From Chloroflexota bacterium (GTDB lineage: Bacteria > Chloroflexota > Dehalococcoidia > UBA3495): DNA of 7,387 bases. A program made the position numbers and the translations under genes. The number at the start of each line of letters is the position of its first letter. Position 1 is the stretch's first letter. Location of the stretch: the NCBI GenBank assembly GCA_002697005.1, contig NZUD01000014.1, forward strand, positions 5,088 through 12,474. Direction: 5' to 3'. Positions 1 to 5,251 of the stretch are shown here, in pieces. The notes beneath the pieces are model-generated. The model was given only the letters and a program-made list of their open reading frames with translations. It made no database searches and had not been told where the DNA came from.

Positions 1-327
1 CCCACCGCCACGGCGGAAGACCTAGCCGTTGGAATCAAGCGGTTAGACGTCGAGCTGGAACGAGCGGGCCGGCCGGCCGGTTCGCTAGAAGTGACGAGCC
101 GGATGCTGGGCTACGACCTCCAGAAGGACGGGGGGACATCCAGGAAAGGTCACATGGCATTCATCGGAAGTGCAGACCACATCGCATCTGATATACGTCA
201 ATTCCAAGACTTGGGGGTCACCAACCTGGTTCCTAGTTTCCACGGTGTCGCCGGGCTGGCCGACAGTCTGGACGCAATGTTACGAGATATGGAAGACTTC
301 GCCAACGAGGTCATCCCTAAAGTCTAA
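1..327 (+). CDS. LLM-class (luciferase-like) flavin/F420-dependent oxidoreductase, C-terminal fragment
   Basis: Only the last 108 codons are present; the frame is open from base 1 and ends at TAA 325-327. The protein ends in a pattern typical of bacterial luciferase-like (LLM) oxidoreductases: a short strand reading MAFIGSADHIASDIRQF, then DLGVTNLVPSF, then a final helix ending in FANEVIPKV. In this family that segment is the late part of the TIM barrel (a 'G s/t p e e v a~ i' helix followed by 'GV~~l~') plus the closing helix. Members use FMN or coenzyme F420 to oxidise or reduce small organic substrates in the cytoplasm. The flavin- and substrate-binding N-terminal half lies outside the window, so neither cofactor nor substrate can be inferred. 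It converges on the minus-strand monooxygenase gene ending at 611, and it is the second LLM protein within 3 kb, which suggests a local family expansion. Family assignment is fairly safe; any specific function is not. Confidence 0.8.
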   Translation, partial: PTATAEDLAVGIKRLDVELERAGRPAGSLEVTSRMLGYDLQKDGGTSRKGHMAFIGSADHIASDIRQFQDLGVTNLVPSFHGVAGLADSLDAMLRDMEDFANEVIPKV

Positions 328-345
328 GGCGCATGCCAGGCCAAC

Positions 346-582
346 TCAACGCTGTCGGTTGGCCGTCGTGAGGCGGTCAGATCTTCATGCCATCAATTTT
401 ACATCACCAATCCCGGCAGATGGAACCGTCGATCAGGAGTCATCCTTCAAGTCAGTCTGCACCCCATGGGAACTTAGGGAGGCGATACCAGCCGTCAAGC
501 CAACACCAGCCCTCGATGCAGCTCCTTCTCCAGCGAACTGCAGAACGATGACGACTATGATGGCTCCAGATGCGGTGCCCTT
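346..582 (-). pseudogene. Possible relic of a PDZ domain (decayed, with internal stop codons)
   Basis: No intact gene lies between the convergent genes ending at 327 and 611. One minus-strand frame read from 582 to 346 resembles a bacterial PDZ domain of the kind found at the C-terminus of trypsin-like (HtrA/DegP) proteases. It shows SGAIIVVIVLQ, then GEGAASRAGV (compare the family's 'gsPAarAGl'), then IASL and HGVQTDLKD (compare 'vI~~~nG~pV~~~~dl'). After an in-frame TGA at 435-433 comes GIGDVKLMA (compare 'pGd~vkl~v'), then another TGA at 387-385, RSDRLTT, and a final TGA at 348-346. The hallmark Gly-Asp of the carboxylate loop reads Thr-Ala. There is no start codon or ribosome site, and the frame is blocked upstream by TAG just before 582. 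All the similarity lies in one frame and fits inside the intergenic space, as a truncated old gene would. The match is by eye, and chance resemblance cannot be excluded. Confidence 0.35.
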
Positions 583-610
583 CTACTTTCCTGCTTACAG
601 CAATGAGCGG

Positions 611-1804
611 CTAACCCATTGGATTGGCGCCTGGAAAACCCAGTAAGAACTGACCGTGGTTCTCATAAGCACGGTCACTGACCATGTTGTGTTGGGCGGC
701 GCCGTGGATATCACGTAGGCATTTCTGCAATACGTGAGAGTTGAACAGCGCAGACCCGCCCCCGAACCTGAAGGCCTGGGAGACGATGTCTGAGGCCTCC
801 TCGGTGGCGTAAGTTCCTGAGGCCCGCAACCGCACCTGCAACTCGGGCGGCGGCGTAATCTCTTGGGCAACTAATTCCCAAGCTTCCTCCAATGTCTCAA
901 GACACAGGAATTTGGCCGCTCGCAGCCGGAGGTCGGACTCACCTAAGAACCTTTGGAAGGAGCCCCGGTCGGCAATCAGTGCCTCCGTTCCCCGGTAGCC
1001 ACGTTTCTTATTTTTGGCCAATTCGGCTATCTCATCCAATGCCCTGCGGGCGATACCAAGGGCCACTCCGCAATGGCCCGTTGTCTGCATACCTGGTCGG
1101 CCCAAGAAGAAGTTGGCTCCGCCGCGCAGGGGTCTAGTTTCAGCCCCTCCCCAGGTAAATCGTTCTGGAATGAAAACGTCGTGCAAAGAAAAATCACAGC
1201 TTCCTGTGCCGCGTAGCCCCATCACTTCCCAATTATCGTGGATCGTTGCTTGGGAGGTCGGTACCACCACGCGGATCTGCTTAGGTCCGTCCGGGTCGCC
1301 AACCACCATAGCTCCCATGGCCAGGTAGTGAGAATGACGGATGCCACTGGCGAAGGCCCACTGGCCGGTGACCTTATATCCGCCTTCAACGATAGTCGCT
1401 TCCCCAGAAGGGGCCGCTGCTCCTGACGCTCTCGGGAACATTCCATCAACAAAGATCTCGCTGATGGCTTCATCGCAAAGGAAAGCAGCCATTCCGGATA
1501 ACGTCCCTGAACCAATCATGATGCTCCAGCCGGCTGCCGCGTCAATCCGGCTGGCGGCCTCCACCACCTCCAATTGCGTCATGGCGTCCGCCTCAGCACC
1601 GCCCAACACCCGGGCTGACTTATATGCGAATAGTCCGGCTTCATGGATGGCGTCGACCGTTGCTTGGGGTAGCGTGCCTGTGACCTCAGCCGAGTCTTCA
1701 CCAGCCACAATCACGCCGCGCAAGCTTTCCACCTTGTCCAATAGCGCTCGCCGTTTCGCCTCCCGTTCTTCCGGAAAAGTTGCTACCGACGATACGGTTA
1801 CCAA
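611..1804 (-). CDS. Acyl-CoA-dehydrogenase-fold flavin-dependent monooxygenase (HsaA/DszC/HpaB-like, group D)
   Basis: The 397-residue length is typical of the family. Residues 15-115 form the N-terminal helical domain, about 125-220 the beta domain and about 235-395 the C-terminal four-helix domain (type-2 acyl-CoA dehydrogenase C-terminal domain). Diagnostic motifs are VTGQWAFASGIRHSHY (145-160), GLRGTGSCDFSLHDVFIP (196-213, flavin side) and RDIHGAAQH (364-372). The last is the Arg/His-rich motif of FMNH2/FADH2-using monooxygenases rather than the 'YEGT' region of true acyl-CoA dehydrogenases. Such enzymes hydroxylate aromatic, steroid or sulfur heterocycle substrates in the cytoplasm using reduced flavin from a partner reductase; none is visible here. 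The TTG start at 1804 is chosen because GAAGGAG lies 7 bases upstream and the protein then begins like its family. An in-frame TTG at 1879 adds a Trp/Arg-rich leader without a ribosome site. It lies 185 bases downstream of the LLM gene on the same strand. The substrate is unknown, and an acyl-CoA dehydrogenase role is less likely. Confidence 0.85.
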   Translation of the reverse strand: MVTVSSVATFPEEREAKRRALLDKVESLRGVIVAGEDSAEVTGTLPQATVDAIHEAGLFAYKSARVLGGAEADAMTQLEVVEAASRIDAAAGWSIMIGSGTLSGMAAFLCDEAISEIFVDGMFPRASGAAAPSGEATIVEGGYKVTGQWAFASGIRHSHYLAMGAMVVGDPDGPKQIRVVVPTSQATIHDNWEVMGLRGTGSCDFSLHDVFIPERFTWGGAETRPLRGGANFFLGRPGMQTTGHCGVALGIARRALDEIAELAKNKKRGYRGTEALIADRGSFQRFLGESDLRLRAAKFLCLETLEEAWELVAQEITPPPELQVRLRASGTYATEEASDIVSQAFRFGGGSALFNSHVLQKCLRDIHGAAQHNMVSDRAYENHGQFLLGFPGANPMG

Positions 1805-1818
1805 TGTTGGTCTCCTTC
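1802..1818 (-). promoter_or_regulatory. Shine-Dalgarno site deciding the TTG start of the monooxygenase
   Basis: Read on the minus strand, the bases are GAAGGAG, ACCAACA, TTG. The purine run is a near-perfect ribosome-binding site with 7 bases to the TTG at 1804-1802. The longer frame from the TTG at 1879 has no such site. This supports the shorter 397-residue protein. Confidence 0.75.
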
Positions 1819-1879
1819 GGCGACGACTCGCAGTCGTATCCCATCTTTTCTTTAAACCTAGAGTGGCATCTACGACCAA

Positions 1880-1898
1880 ATAACGATGGCATCGTTAT
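1880..1898. promoter_or_regulatory. 19-bp perfect palindrome, candidate repressor operator
   Basis: ATAACGAT and its exact complement ATCGTTAT are separated by GGC. The palindrome overlaps the -10 hexamer and the predicted start point of the monooxygenase promoter, which is where a TetR-, MarR- or GntR-type repressor would bind. The spacing is too tight and the following sequence too T-poor for a terminator. No regulator gene is in the window. The symmetry is seen directly; the operator role is inferred. Confidence 0.5.
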
Positions 1899-1923
1899 AG
1901 CCGAAGAATATCAGGTTTGTCGC
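1894..1923 (-). promoter_or_regulatory. Candidate promoter of the acyl-CoA-dehydrogenase-like monooxygenase
   Basis: On the minus strand a -35-like GCGACA (1923-1918, 4 of 6 to consensus) is followed after 18 bases by a -10-like TATAAC (1899-1894, 5 of 6). Transcription would begin near 1887, giving a leader of about 83 bases before the TTG start. The -10 element runs into the palindrome at 1880-1898. The -35 is weak, so activation or a different sigma factor is possible. Confidence 0.4.
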
Positions 1924-1989
1924 GTAATTATCCAACGGCGATAGCGGGAGTTGGTTTCTGAGGAATAGATTCTGCAGATGGAATCTCAG

Positions 1990-3054
1990 TTACAGGGAAG
2001 GAATTATCTCGTCCACCAACAACCTCAAGGCTTCATCAACATCAGGTCCGAGCTCGGAAAACATCAACTGGTGGAATCCCTGAGACTCGGCGATACCTCG
2101 AATCTCAACCATACGCTCCAGGCAGTCCTCGGGTTCGCCAGCGATAAAAATAGCATCGACCATATCGTCGGTCACCAAGGCATCGAAACCTTTAGGTGAA
2201 ACCCCGGCCTTATCCGCTTCGTCGAGCTTCGCCACATCCTCAAGCTTAACGCCCAAGTTCTGAATGTCCTCATGGGAGTAGCCCTGCCGGTACATATTCA
2301 ACACCCGGTTGCCGGCGCTCTCCTTGACGAACTCCCTAGCCGCTTCTCGGTCCCGAGACAACGATATCTTGATCTCGGCAATCTTGGGCGCCAAACTCGT
2401 CTTGCCTGCTTCAGCCGCAGCATCGTCAAAGGCCTGAATCATCGACGGCACCCGCCCCGTCAGCAGGGCCGCCATGTAATGCCCGCCAAATATAAGCCCT
2501 TCCATGTACTGGCCTCCCACGGCCAACCCTAATGGGCCGTTTCCGCCACAGTATTGGAGCACCGGCGACTTAGGCCTGAAGTTTAACTTGAACGCCGCCT
2601 TCGGATTAAAATTGAAATACTCCAACAATGCCGGGTATTCAGCAAAGCAGACCGATTCTCCGTCCAGCAGTCGACGCAGGCTCTGGGAGGTCTCCCGTAG
2701 AAAACTTATAGGCTTGGGGACCTTGATCCAGTTGTGAGTACGGGGGTTGCCAAAACCCAGTCCGATGCTTAGTTCCTTACCTTCCATCAATTCACTGAGG
2801 GACGCCACCATATCGGCCAGGTCTACCGGGTTTCGAAAATACTGCACCGTAATAGCAGTCCCCAGCTTGGTTTTTAAACTACAAGCTAAAGCCGCCAAAA
2901 CTACAAAAGAATTTCGAGACCTCAGATTATCTGTAACCCATATCTGACCCACGCCGCTAGCCTCTGCCTGTTTGGCTAGGTCGACCAGATGCGGCAGGGA
3001 AACGTGTGCATAGGTAGGGAGATGGAATTGGATACCGGTTTCTAGTTTGGGCAT
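1990..3054 (-). CDS. LLM-class F420/FMN-dependent oxidoreductase (Mer-like family)
   Basis: The 354-residue protein belongs to the bacterial luciferase-like TIM-barrel family. The barrel opens with METGIQF-like residues (MPKLETGIQF, 1-10), followed by QIWVTDNL (37-44) and LGTAITVQYFRNPVDLA (64-80). This last segment is close to the 'GtaI~~~~~RhP~~~A' strand and loop of F420-dependent methylenetetrahydromethanopterin reductase and its relatives. SIGLGFG (96-102) is the 'r~~lGlG~G' phosphate/substrate loop, and GNGPLGLAVGGQYMEGLIFG (171-190) is the late barrel strand and loop. The C-terminal FIAGEPEDCLERM and FHQLMFSELGP segments are also family-typical. I start at ATG 3054 because the conserved fold begins there and GGGGA lies just upstream, though the spacing is short. 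An ATG at 3132 would add 26 unconserved residues with no ribosome site. It precedes the acyl-CoA-dehydrogenase-like gene on the same strand, 185 bases away. It acts in the cytoplasm on an unknown substrate; F420 use is likelier than FMN but not shown. Confidence 0.85.
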   Translation of the reverse strand: MPKLETGIQFHLPTYAHVSLPHLVDLAKQAEASGVGQIWVTDNLRSRNSFVVLAALACSLKTKLGTAITVQYFRNPVDLADMVASLSELMEGKELSIGLGFGNPRTHNWIKVPKPISFLRETSQSLRRLLDGESVCFAEYPALLEYFNFNPKAAFKLNFRPKSPVLQYCGGNGPLGLAVGGQYMEGLIFGGHYMAALLTGRVPSMIQAFDDAAAEAGKTSLAPKIAEIKISLSRDREAAREFVKESAGNRVLNMYRQGYSHEDIQNLGVKLEDVAKLDEADKAGVSPKGFDALVTDDMVDAIFIAGEPEDCLERMVEIRGIAESQGFHQLMFSELGPDVDEALRLLVDEIIPSL

Positions 3055-3382
3055 ATTCCCCGCATTCCTCAAATGATAATTTCGCGAATGTTTCAACCGA
3101 CCTGTTGGTCTTTGCTTAGCTAGGTCCTCCATACCAACGTCTCAATCTGAACCTAATCCAGGGGAATCAATTTACCTCTTGTCCCAAAAGGTTTTTACTT
3201 AGTGTCGGAACTTTCAGGGCGAGTCCATATAAAACGGAATCAAAGCAATTACATAACGTATTGGGAGCTAAGCGTAGGTAATCACCTTTGTAATATATAA
3301 TTTTGACAAATTTTAAAAATAATTTAAAATTAACAGCAATCCGCAAAGTTTGTAATTCGCCTAATAACGGAGGGGTTAACAA
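3055..3382. other. Gene-free divergent regulatory region, 328 bases
   Basis: This stretch separates the divergently transcribed LLM gene (start 3054) and membrane protein gene (start 3383). The right part, about 3290-3335, is almost purely A+T and carries the membrane protein's promoter and a 23-bp A/T palindrome. I find no convincing promoter for the LLM gene and no tRNA or hairpin terminator. A 71-codon minus-strand frame across 3167-3382 has no ribosome site and no recognisable protein character, so I do not call it. Confidence 0.6.
3303..3330 (+). promoter_or_regulatory. Promoter of the six-helix membrane protein gene
   Basis: A consensus TTGACA (3303-3308) is followed after 16 bases by TAAAAT (3325-3330, 5 of 6 to consensus). 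Transcription would start near 3337 and give a leader of about 46 bases. The spacer is all A/T, and spacer plus -10 form an inverted repeat: AATTTTAAA 3309-3317 and TTTAAAATT 3323-3331. Confidence 0.6.
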
Positions 3383-4039
3383 ATGGGGAATATTTCGGAA
3401 CTTAAACTCGGCGGCATCTGTCTGGCAATAGGTCCTGCCATGGCAACAGCACTATTTATAATTTTCTTTCTTATCCTTGGCGATTCTAACATCGACATAA
3501 CAGATTTCTCAGCGGTCTCGAATGACGTGCAATCCGCCCCGGTGATACAACAACTGTTGTTGTTCTTGCCACCAATCGGACTCATCATGGCCTACTATGG
3601 GATGACTGTGATTCAAGGCACTATCGGAAAAGGGGAGAACGGGGAAGCACTGTTTAAACTAGGGTTGCCCATGTTCGCCATCAATGTAGTTGCCACAGTA
3701 ATAGCATTAGGCGGACTGTCGCAAGCACAGTCTTGGGTCGGGTCATCAGGTTCCAACATAGCCGCTATAGCGCAAGGTATAAGCCTTTACTCTAGCTTGA
3801 TCGGAGCCATCGGAATAGTCCTTATTGCGTTGGCTATATCAACCAGAGACGAATTCAATACCCTATTCGCCTATGTCATAGCCATTGTGTTTATTGTCGT
3901 TGCAATACTTAGCATAGTTGGAATGGCAAACTTCAATGAAGACACATGGAAACTCGTTAATGCTCTTTTCGGGATTAGCTACATAATCATATCCCTGTGG
4001 AGCATAACAATCGGGTTGAATATGTTGAAGCGAGCCTAA
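3383..4039 (+). CDS. Six-helix integral membrane protein of unknown function
   Basis: The 218-residue protein is strongly hydrophobic. Six membrane segments can be read at about residues 10-32, 57-79, 91-112, 127-153, 160-182 and 191-215. The first loop is acidic and polar (about 33-55, with DSNIDITDF), and a short Lys/Glu/Gly loop follows helix 2 (GKGENGE, 82-88). Each helix is rich in Gly, Ala and Ile, and the protein ends in LKRA, consistent with a cytoplasmic C-terminus. I see no catalytic motif, transporter signature or signal peptide, and no family I can name with certainty. The general look is that of small DUF4386-like membrane proteins, but that is only an impression. The ATG is well supported by GGAGGGG (3369-3375) with 7 bases between. 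The gene is its own transcription unit, with a strong promoter upstream and a hairpin terminator at 4122-4160. Being alone gives no clue to its role. Confidence 0.85.
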   Translation: MGNISELKLGGICLAIGPAMATALFIIFFLILGDSNIDITDFSAVSNDVQSAPVIQQLLLFLPPIGLIMAYYGMTVIQGTIGKGENGEALFKLGLPMFAINVVATVIALGGLSQAQSWVGSSGSNIAAIAQGISLYSSLIGAIGIVLIALAISTRDEFNTLFAYVIAIVFIVVAILSIVGMANFNEDTWKLVNALFGISYIIISLWSITIGLNMLKRA

Positions 4040-4121
4040 GCTTTTATTTTAATAACTTAACCACATAAAACTTTGCGGCGTACTTCAAGTAACGTGCTTA
4101 GGCAACGGAACTAGGAGTAGT

Positions 4122-4160
4122 GAAGAAGCCCCCTCGCATTGAGGGGGCTTCTTCTGTTTC
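4122..4160 (+). terminator. Rho-independent terminator of the membrane protein gene
   Basis: A perfect 14-bp stem (GAAGAAGCCCCCTC at 4122-4135 with GAGGGGGCTTCTTC at 4141-4154) closes a 5-base loop and is followed by TGTTTC. The stem is very GC-rich at its centre. The T tract is short, and it is present only in the forward direction, so the terminator serves the gene ending at 4039. Confidence 0.85.
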
Positions 4161-4197
4161 GCCCGGGTTTCAGATTAAAAGTATCAACCGGTAGCAT

Positions 4198-4226
4198 TTG
4201 ACCAACATCTATAAGTAGTACAGAAT
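4198..4226 (+). promoter_or_regulatory. Promoter of the first ABM-fold gene
   Basis: TTGACC (4198-4203, 5 of 6 to consensus) and CAGAAT (4221-4226, 4 of 6) are separated by exactly 17 bases. The start point would be near 4233, leaving a leader of about 29 bases that contains the AGAGGA ribosome site at 4251-4256. Confidence 0.5.
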
Positions 4227-4261
4227 ATCGGTACACGTTCTCCCGATCGTAGAGGAACACT

Positions 4262-4606
4262 ATGGCTTATTTCAGGCTAACGCGTGCCAATGTAGACCGC
4301 TCTAAAGCCGACGCATTCGTCGCTTTCTTCGAGAGAATCAAACCCCAACTCCAAGATATACCTGGTTTTATATCAGGCGACATCATCCGAACAAATTCTC
4401 CAGATGATGACAACACAATTGGATTCCTCAGGAGCCAAGGGAACCCAGACGAAGACCAGATGCTCACCATAGCCCAATACGATTGCAAAGATTCCGCTGA
4501 CGCGGCCCGGGAACAGATAAGAAACGTTATCTTGCCGGGCATGGCTGCATTCACAACAGGTGATCTGGTGATCAGAGAAGGAGAATCTATCTGGAGTCTC
4601 TATTAA
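4262..4606 (+). CDS. ABM-like small protein with dimeric alpha/beta-barrel fold
   Basis: The protein has 114 residues, usual for single-domain members of the antibiotic biosynthesis monooxygenase (ABM) superfamily. The order fits the ferredoxin-like fold: strand 1 (AYFRLTRANV, 2-11), helix 1 (about 15-31), a PGF turn with strand 2 (34-43), then strand 3 (MLTIAQYD, 67-74). Helix 2 carries the typical 'S~~~A~~a~~~~' pattern (SADAAREQIRNVI, 78-90), and a final strand runs through DLVIREGESIW (101-111). A polar loop at 46-65 is rich in Asp, Asn and Gln. Known members are cofactor-free monooxygenases, haem or ligand binders, or stress proteins; no catalytic residue can be named here. The start at 4262 follows AGAGGA by 5 bases. 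The C-terminal half resembles that of the gene at 4772-5062, including the Met-Ala-x-Phe-x-Thr motif and a terminal Trp, so the two are likely paralogues. It converges on that gene and shares its terminator. Substrate unknown. Confidence 0.75.
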   Translation: MAYFRLTRANVDRSKADAFVAFFERIKPQLQDIPGFISGDIIRTNSPDDDNTIGFLRSQGNPDEDQMLTIAQYDCKDSADAAREQIRNVILPGMAAFTTGDLVIREGESIWSLY

Positions 4607-4710
4607 AGATTAATGATCTACTGGGCTTCATGACAATCCCCGTAGATGGGCGAGACCCATTAACATTCTTGTTAACCGATGTTTAGTTACAAAACCCTAA
4701 GTTTCGGAAT

Positions 4711-4747
4711 AACTAAACCCCTGACTGTAAAAGTCAGGGGTTTAGTT
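4711..4747. terminator. Bidirectional terminator between convergent ABM-fold genes
   Basis: A perfect 15-bp stem (AACTAAACCCCTGAC at 4711-4725, GTCAGGGGTTTAGTT at 4733-4747) encloses a 7-base loop. The arms begin with A/T-rich bases, so each strand ends its stem in a U-rich run (TTTAGTTTTC forward, TTTAGTTATT reverse). It lies 104 bases beyond the stop of the forward gene and 24 bases beyond the stop of the reverse gene, and it can end both transcripts. Confidence 0.85.
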
Positions 4748-4771
4748 TTCAATCGAAGCCCGCGAAGTGGA

Positions 4772-5062
4772 TTACTTAGCTGGGAACCATACACCTGAAG
4801 ATACACTCCTTTCGGGAGCAGAAGTTACGAAAGGAGCCATCTCAGAAAATATTTTCTGGGCAGTATCGGCTGCGTCCCGAGCATTCTGACTACTCTCGTA
4901 GACACCTATTATCGTTATCTCATCTTCCCCGGTGACAGCGATTCCCAATCCGATGTTACCTTCTAATGACGTTACTAATCCGGCATTCTCATCAATAAAC
5001 TTCGTTACCTCTTCCATTTTCCCCGGTTGCAAATTAACAACAGTCCTAGATATTCCGGCCAT
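4772..5062 (-). CDS. ABM-like small protein, paralogue of the gene at 4262
   Basis: The protein has 96 residues and one predicted ferredoxin-like alpha/beta domain. Strand 1 is GISRTVVNLQ (3-12) and helix 1 is about 14-32. A Gly-rich strand follows (NIGLGIAVTG, 36-45), then strand 3 (EITIIGVYES, 48-57). Helix 2 (SQNARDAADTAQKIFSEM, 58-75) contains the usual 'A~~aa~~~~~' spacing, and the last strand ends in SVSSGVWFP. From its central Tyr to the final Trp it matches the gene at 4262 in order and spacing with one gap (Tyr, helix, Met-Ala-Pro-Phe-Val-Thr, Trp). Known relatives are dimeric and cytosolic; activity here is unknown. The ATG at 5062 follows GAGGAG by 8 bases, and a consensus -35 lies upstream. 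It is divergent from the third ABM-fold gene, so both may answer to the same signals from the 189-bp region between them. Confidence 0.75.
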   Translation of the reverse strand: MAGISRTVVNLQPGKMEEVTKFIDENAGLVTSLEGNIGLGIAVTGEDEITIIGVYESSQNARDAADTAQKIFSEMAPFVTSAPERSVSSGVWFPAK

Positions 5063-5093
5063 TCTTTCAACTCCTCATACCCTTTAAAAATGC

Positions 5094-5122
5094 ATTCTTC
5101 AAAACATACCATGATTTGTCAA
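5094..5122 (-). promoter_or_regulatory. Promoter of the minus-strand ABM-fold gene
   Basis: On the minus strand a perfect TTGACA (5122-5117) is followed after 17 bases by AAGAAT (5099-5094, 4 of 6 to consensus). The start point would be near 5087, about 25 bases before the ATG at 5062. The GAGGAG ribosome site at 5076-5071 falls within that leader. Confidence 0.6.
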
Positions 5123-5195
5123 CGGCCCTGCCCAAAGCATAGAATTTTAGGCTACGATTGCAATCACCTTAGGGTTTAACGATCAAGTGCTTTTA

Positions 5196-5226
5196 TTGAC
5201 ACGTTAAAACCTTTAACATTTTCTAA
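5196..5226 (+). promoter_or_regulatory. Candidate promoter of the third ABM-fold gene
   Basis: TTGACA at 5196-5201 is a perfect -35 hexamer. The best -10 candidate is TTCTAA at 5221-5226 with a long 19-base spacer; TAACAT at 5214-5219 matches better but is only 12 bases away. The -35 is convincing and the -10 is uncertain. Confidence 0.35.
5203..5217. promoter_or_regulatory. Inverted repeat in promoter spacer, candidate operator
   Basis: GTTAAA and TTTAAC form a perfect 6-bp inverted repeat around ACC, directly after the -35 hexamer of the third ABM-fold gene. A further TTTAAC half-site lies upstream at 5175-5180. The position suits a repressor. The repeat is short and A/T-rich, so chance is a real alternative. 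Confidence 0.35.
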
Positions 5227-5251
5227 TTCAGACTTAAGGAGTAGTTAGACC

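Noticed and set aside
170..646. 158-codon plus-strand frame beyond the end of the first LLM gene
   Set aside because: It overlaps the LLM 3' end in another frame, has no ribosome site, and its composition (Pro, Ser, Thr, Arg scattered) is not protein-like.
595..870. 91-codon minus-strand frame inside the monooxygenase gene
   Set aside because: Arg/Pro/Ser-rich shadow of the real gene in another frame.
1341..1883. 180-codon plus-strand frame opposite the monooxygenase gene
   Set aside because: Antisense shadow with low-complexity Ala/Ser/Pro composition and no ribosome site.
3167..3382. 71-codon minus-strand frame in the divergent region
   Set aside because: It covers the A/T-rich promoter of the membrane protein, lacks a ribosome site and has no family-like sequence.
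4267..4554. 95-codon minus-strand frame opposite the first ABM-fold gene
   Set aside because: Antisense shadow; the plus-strand gene has promoter, ribosome site and fold pattern.
4122..4747. The two strong hairpins as ends of an insertion element or CRISPR-like repeat
   Set aside because: The stems differ in sequence and each sits just after a gene end, which fits ordinary terminators.
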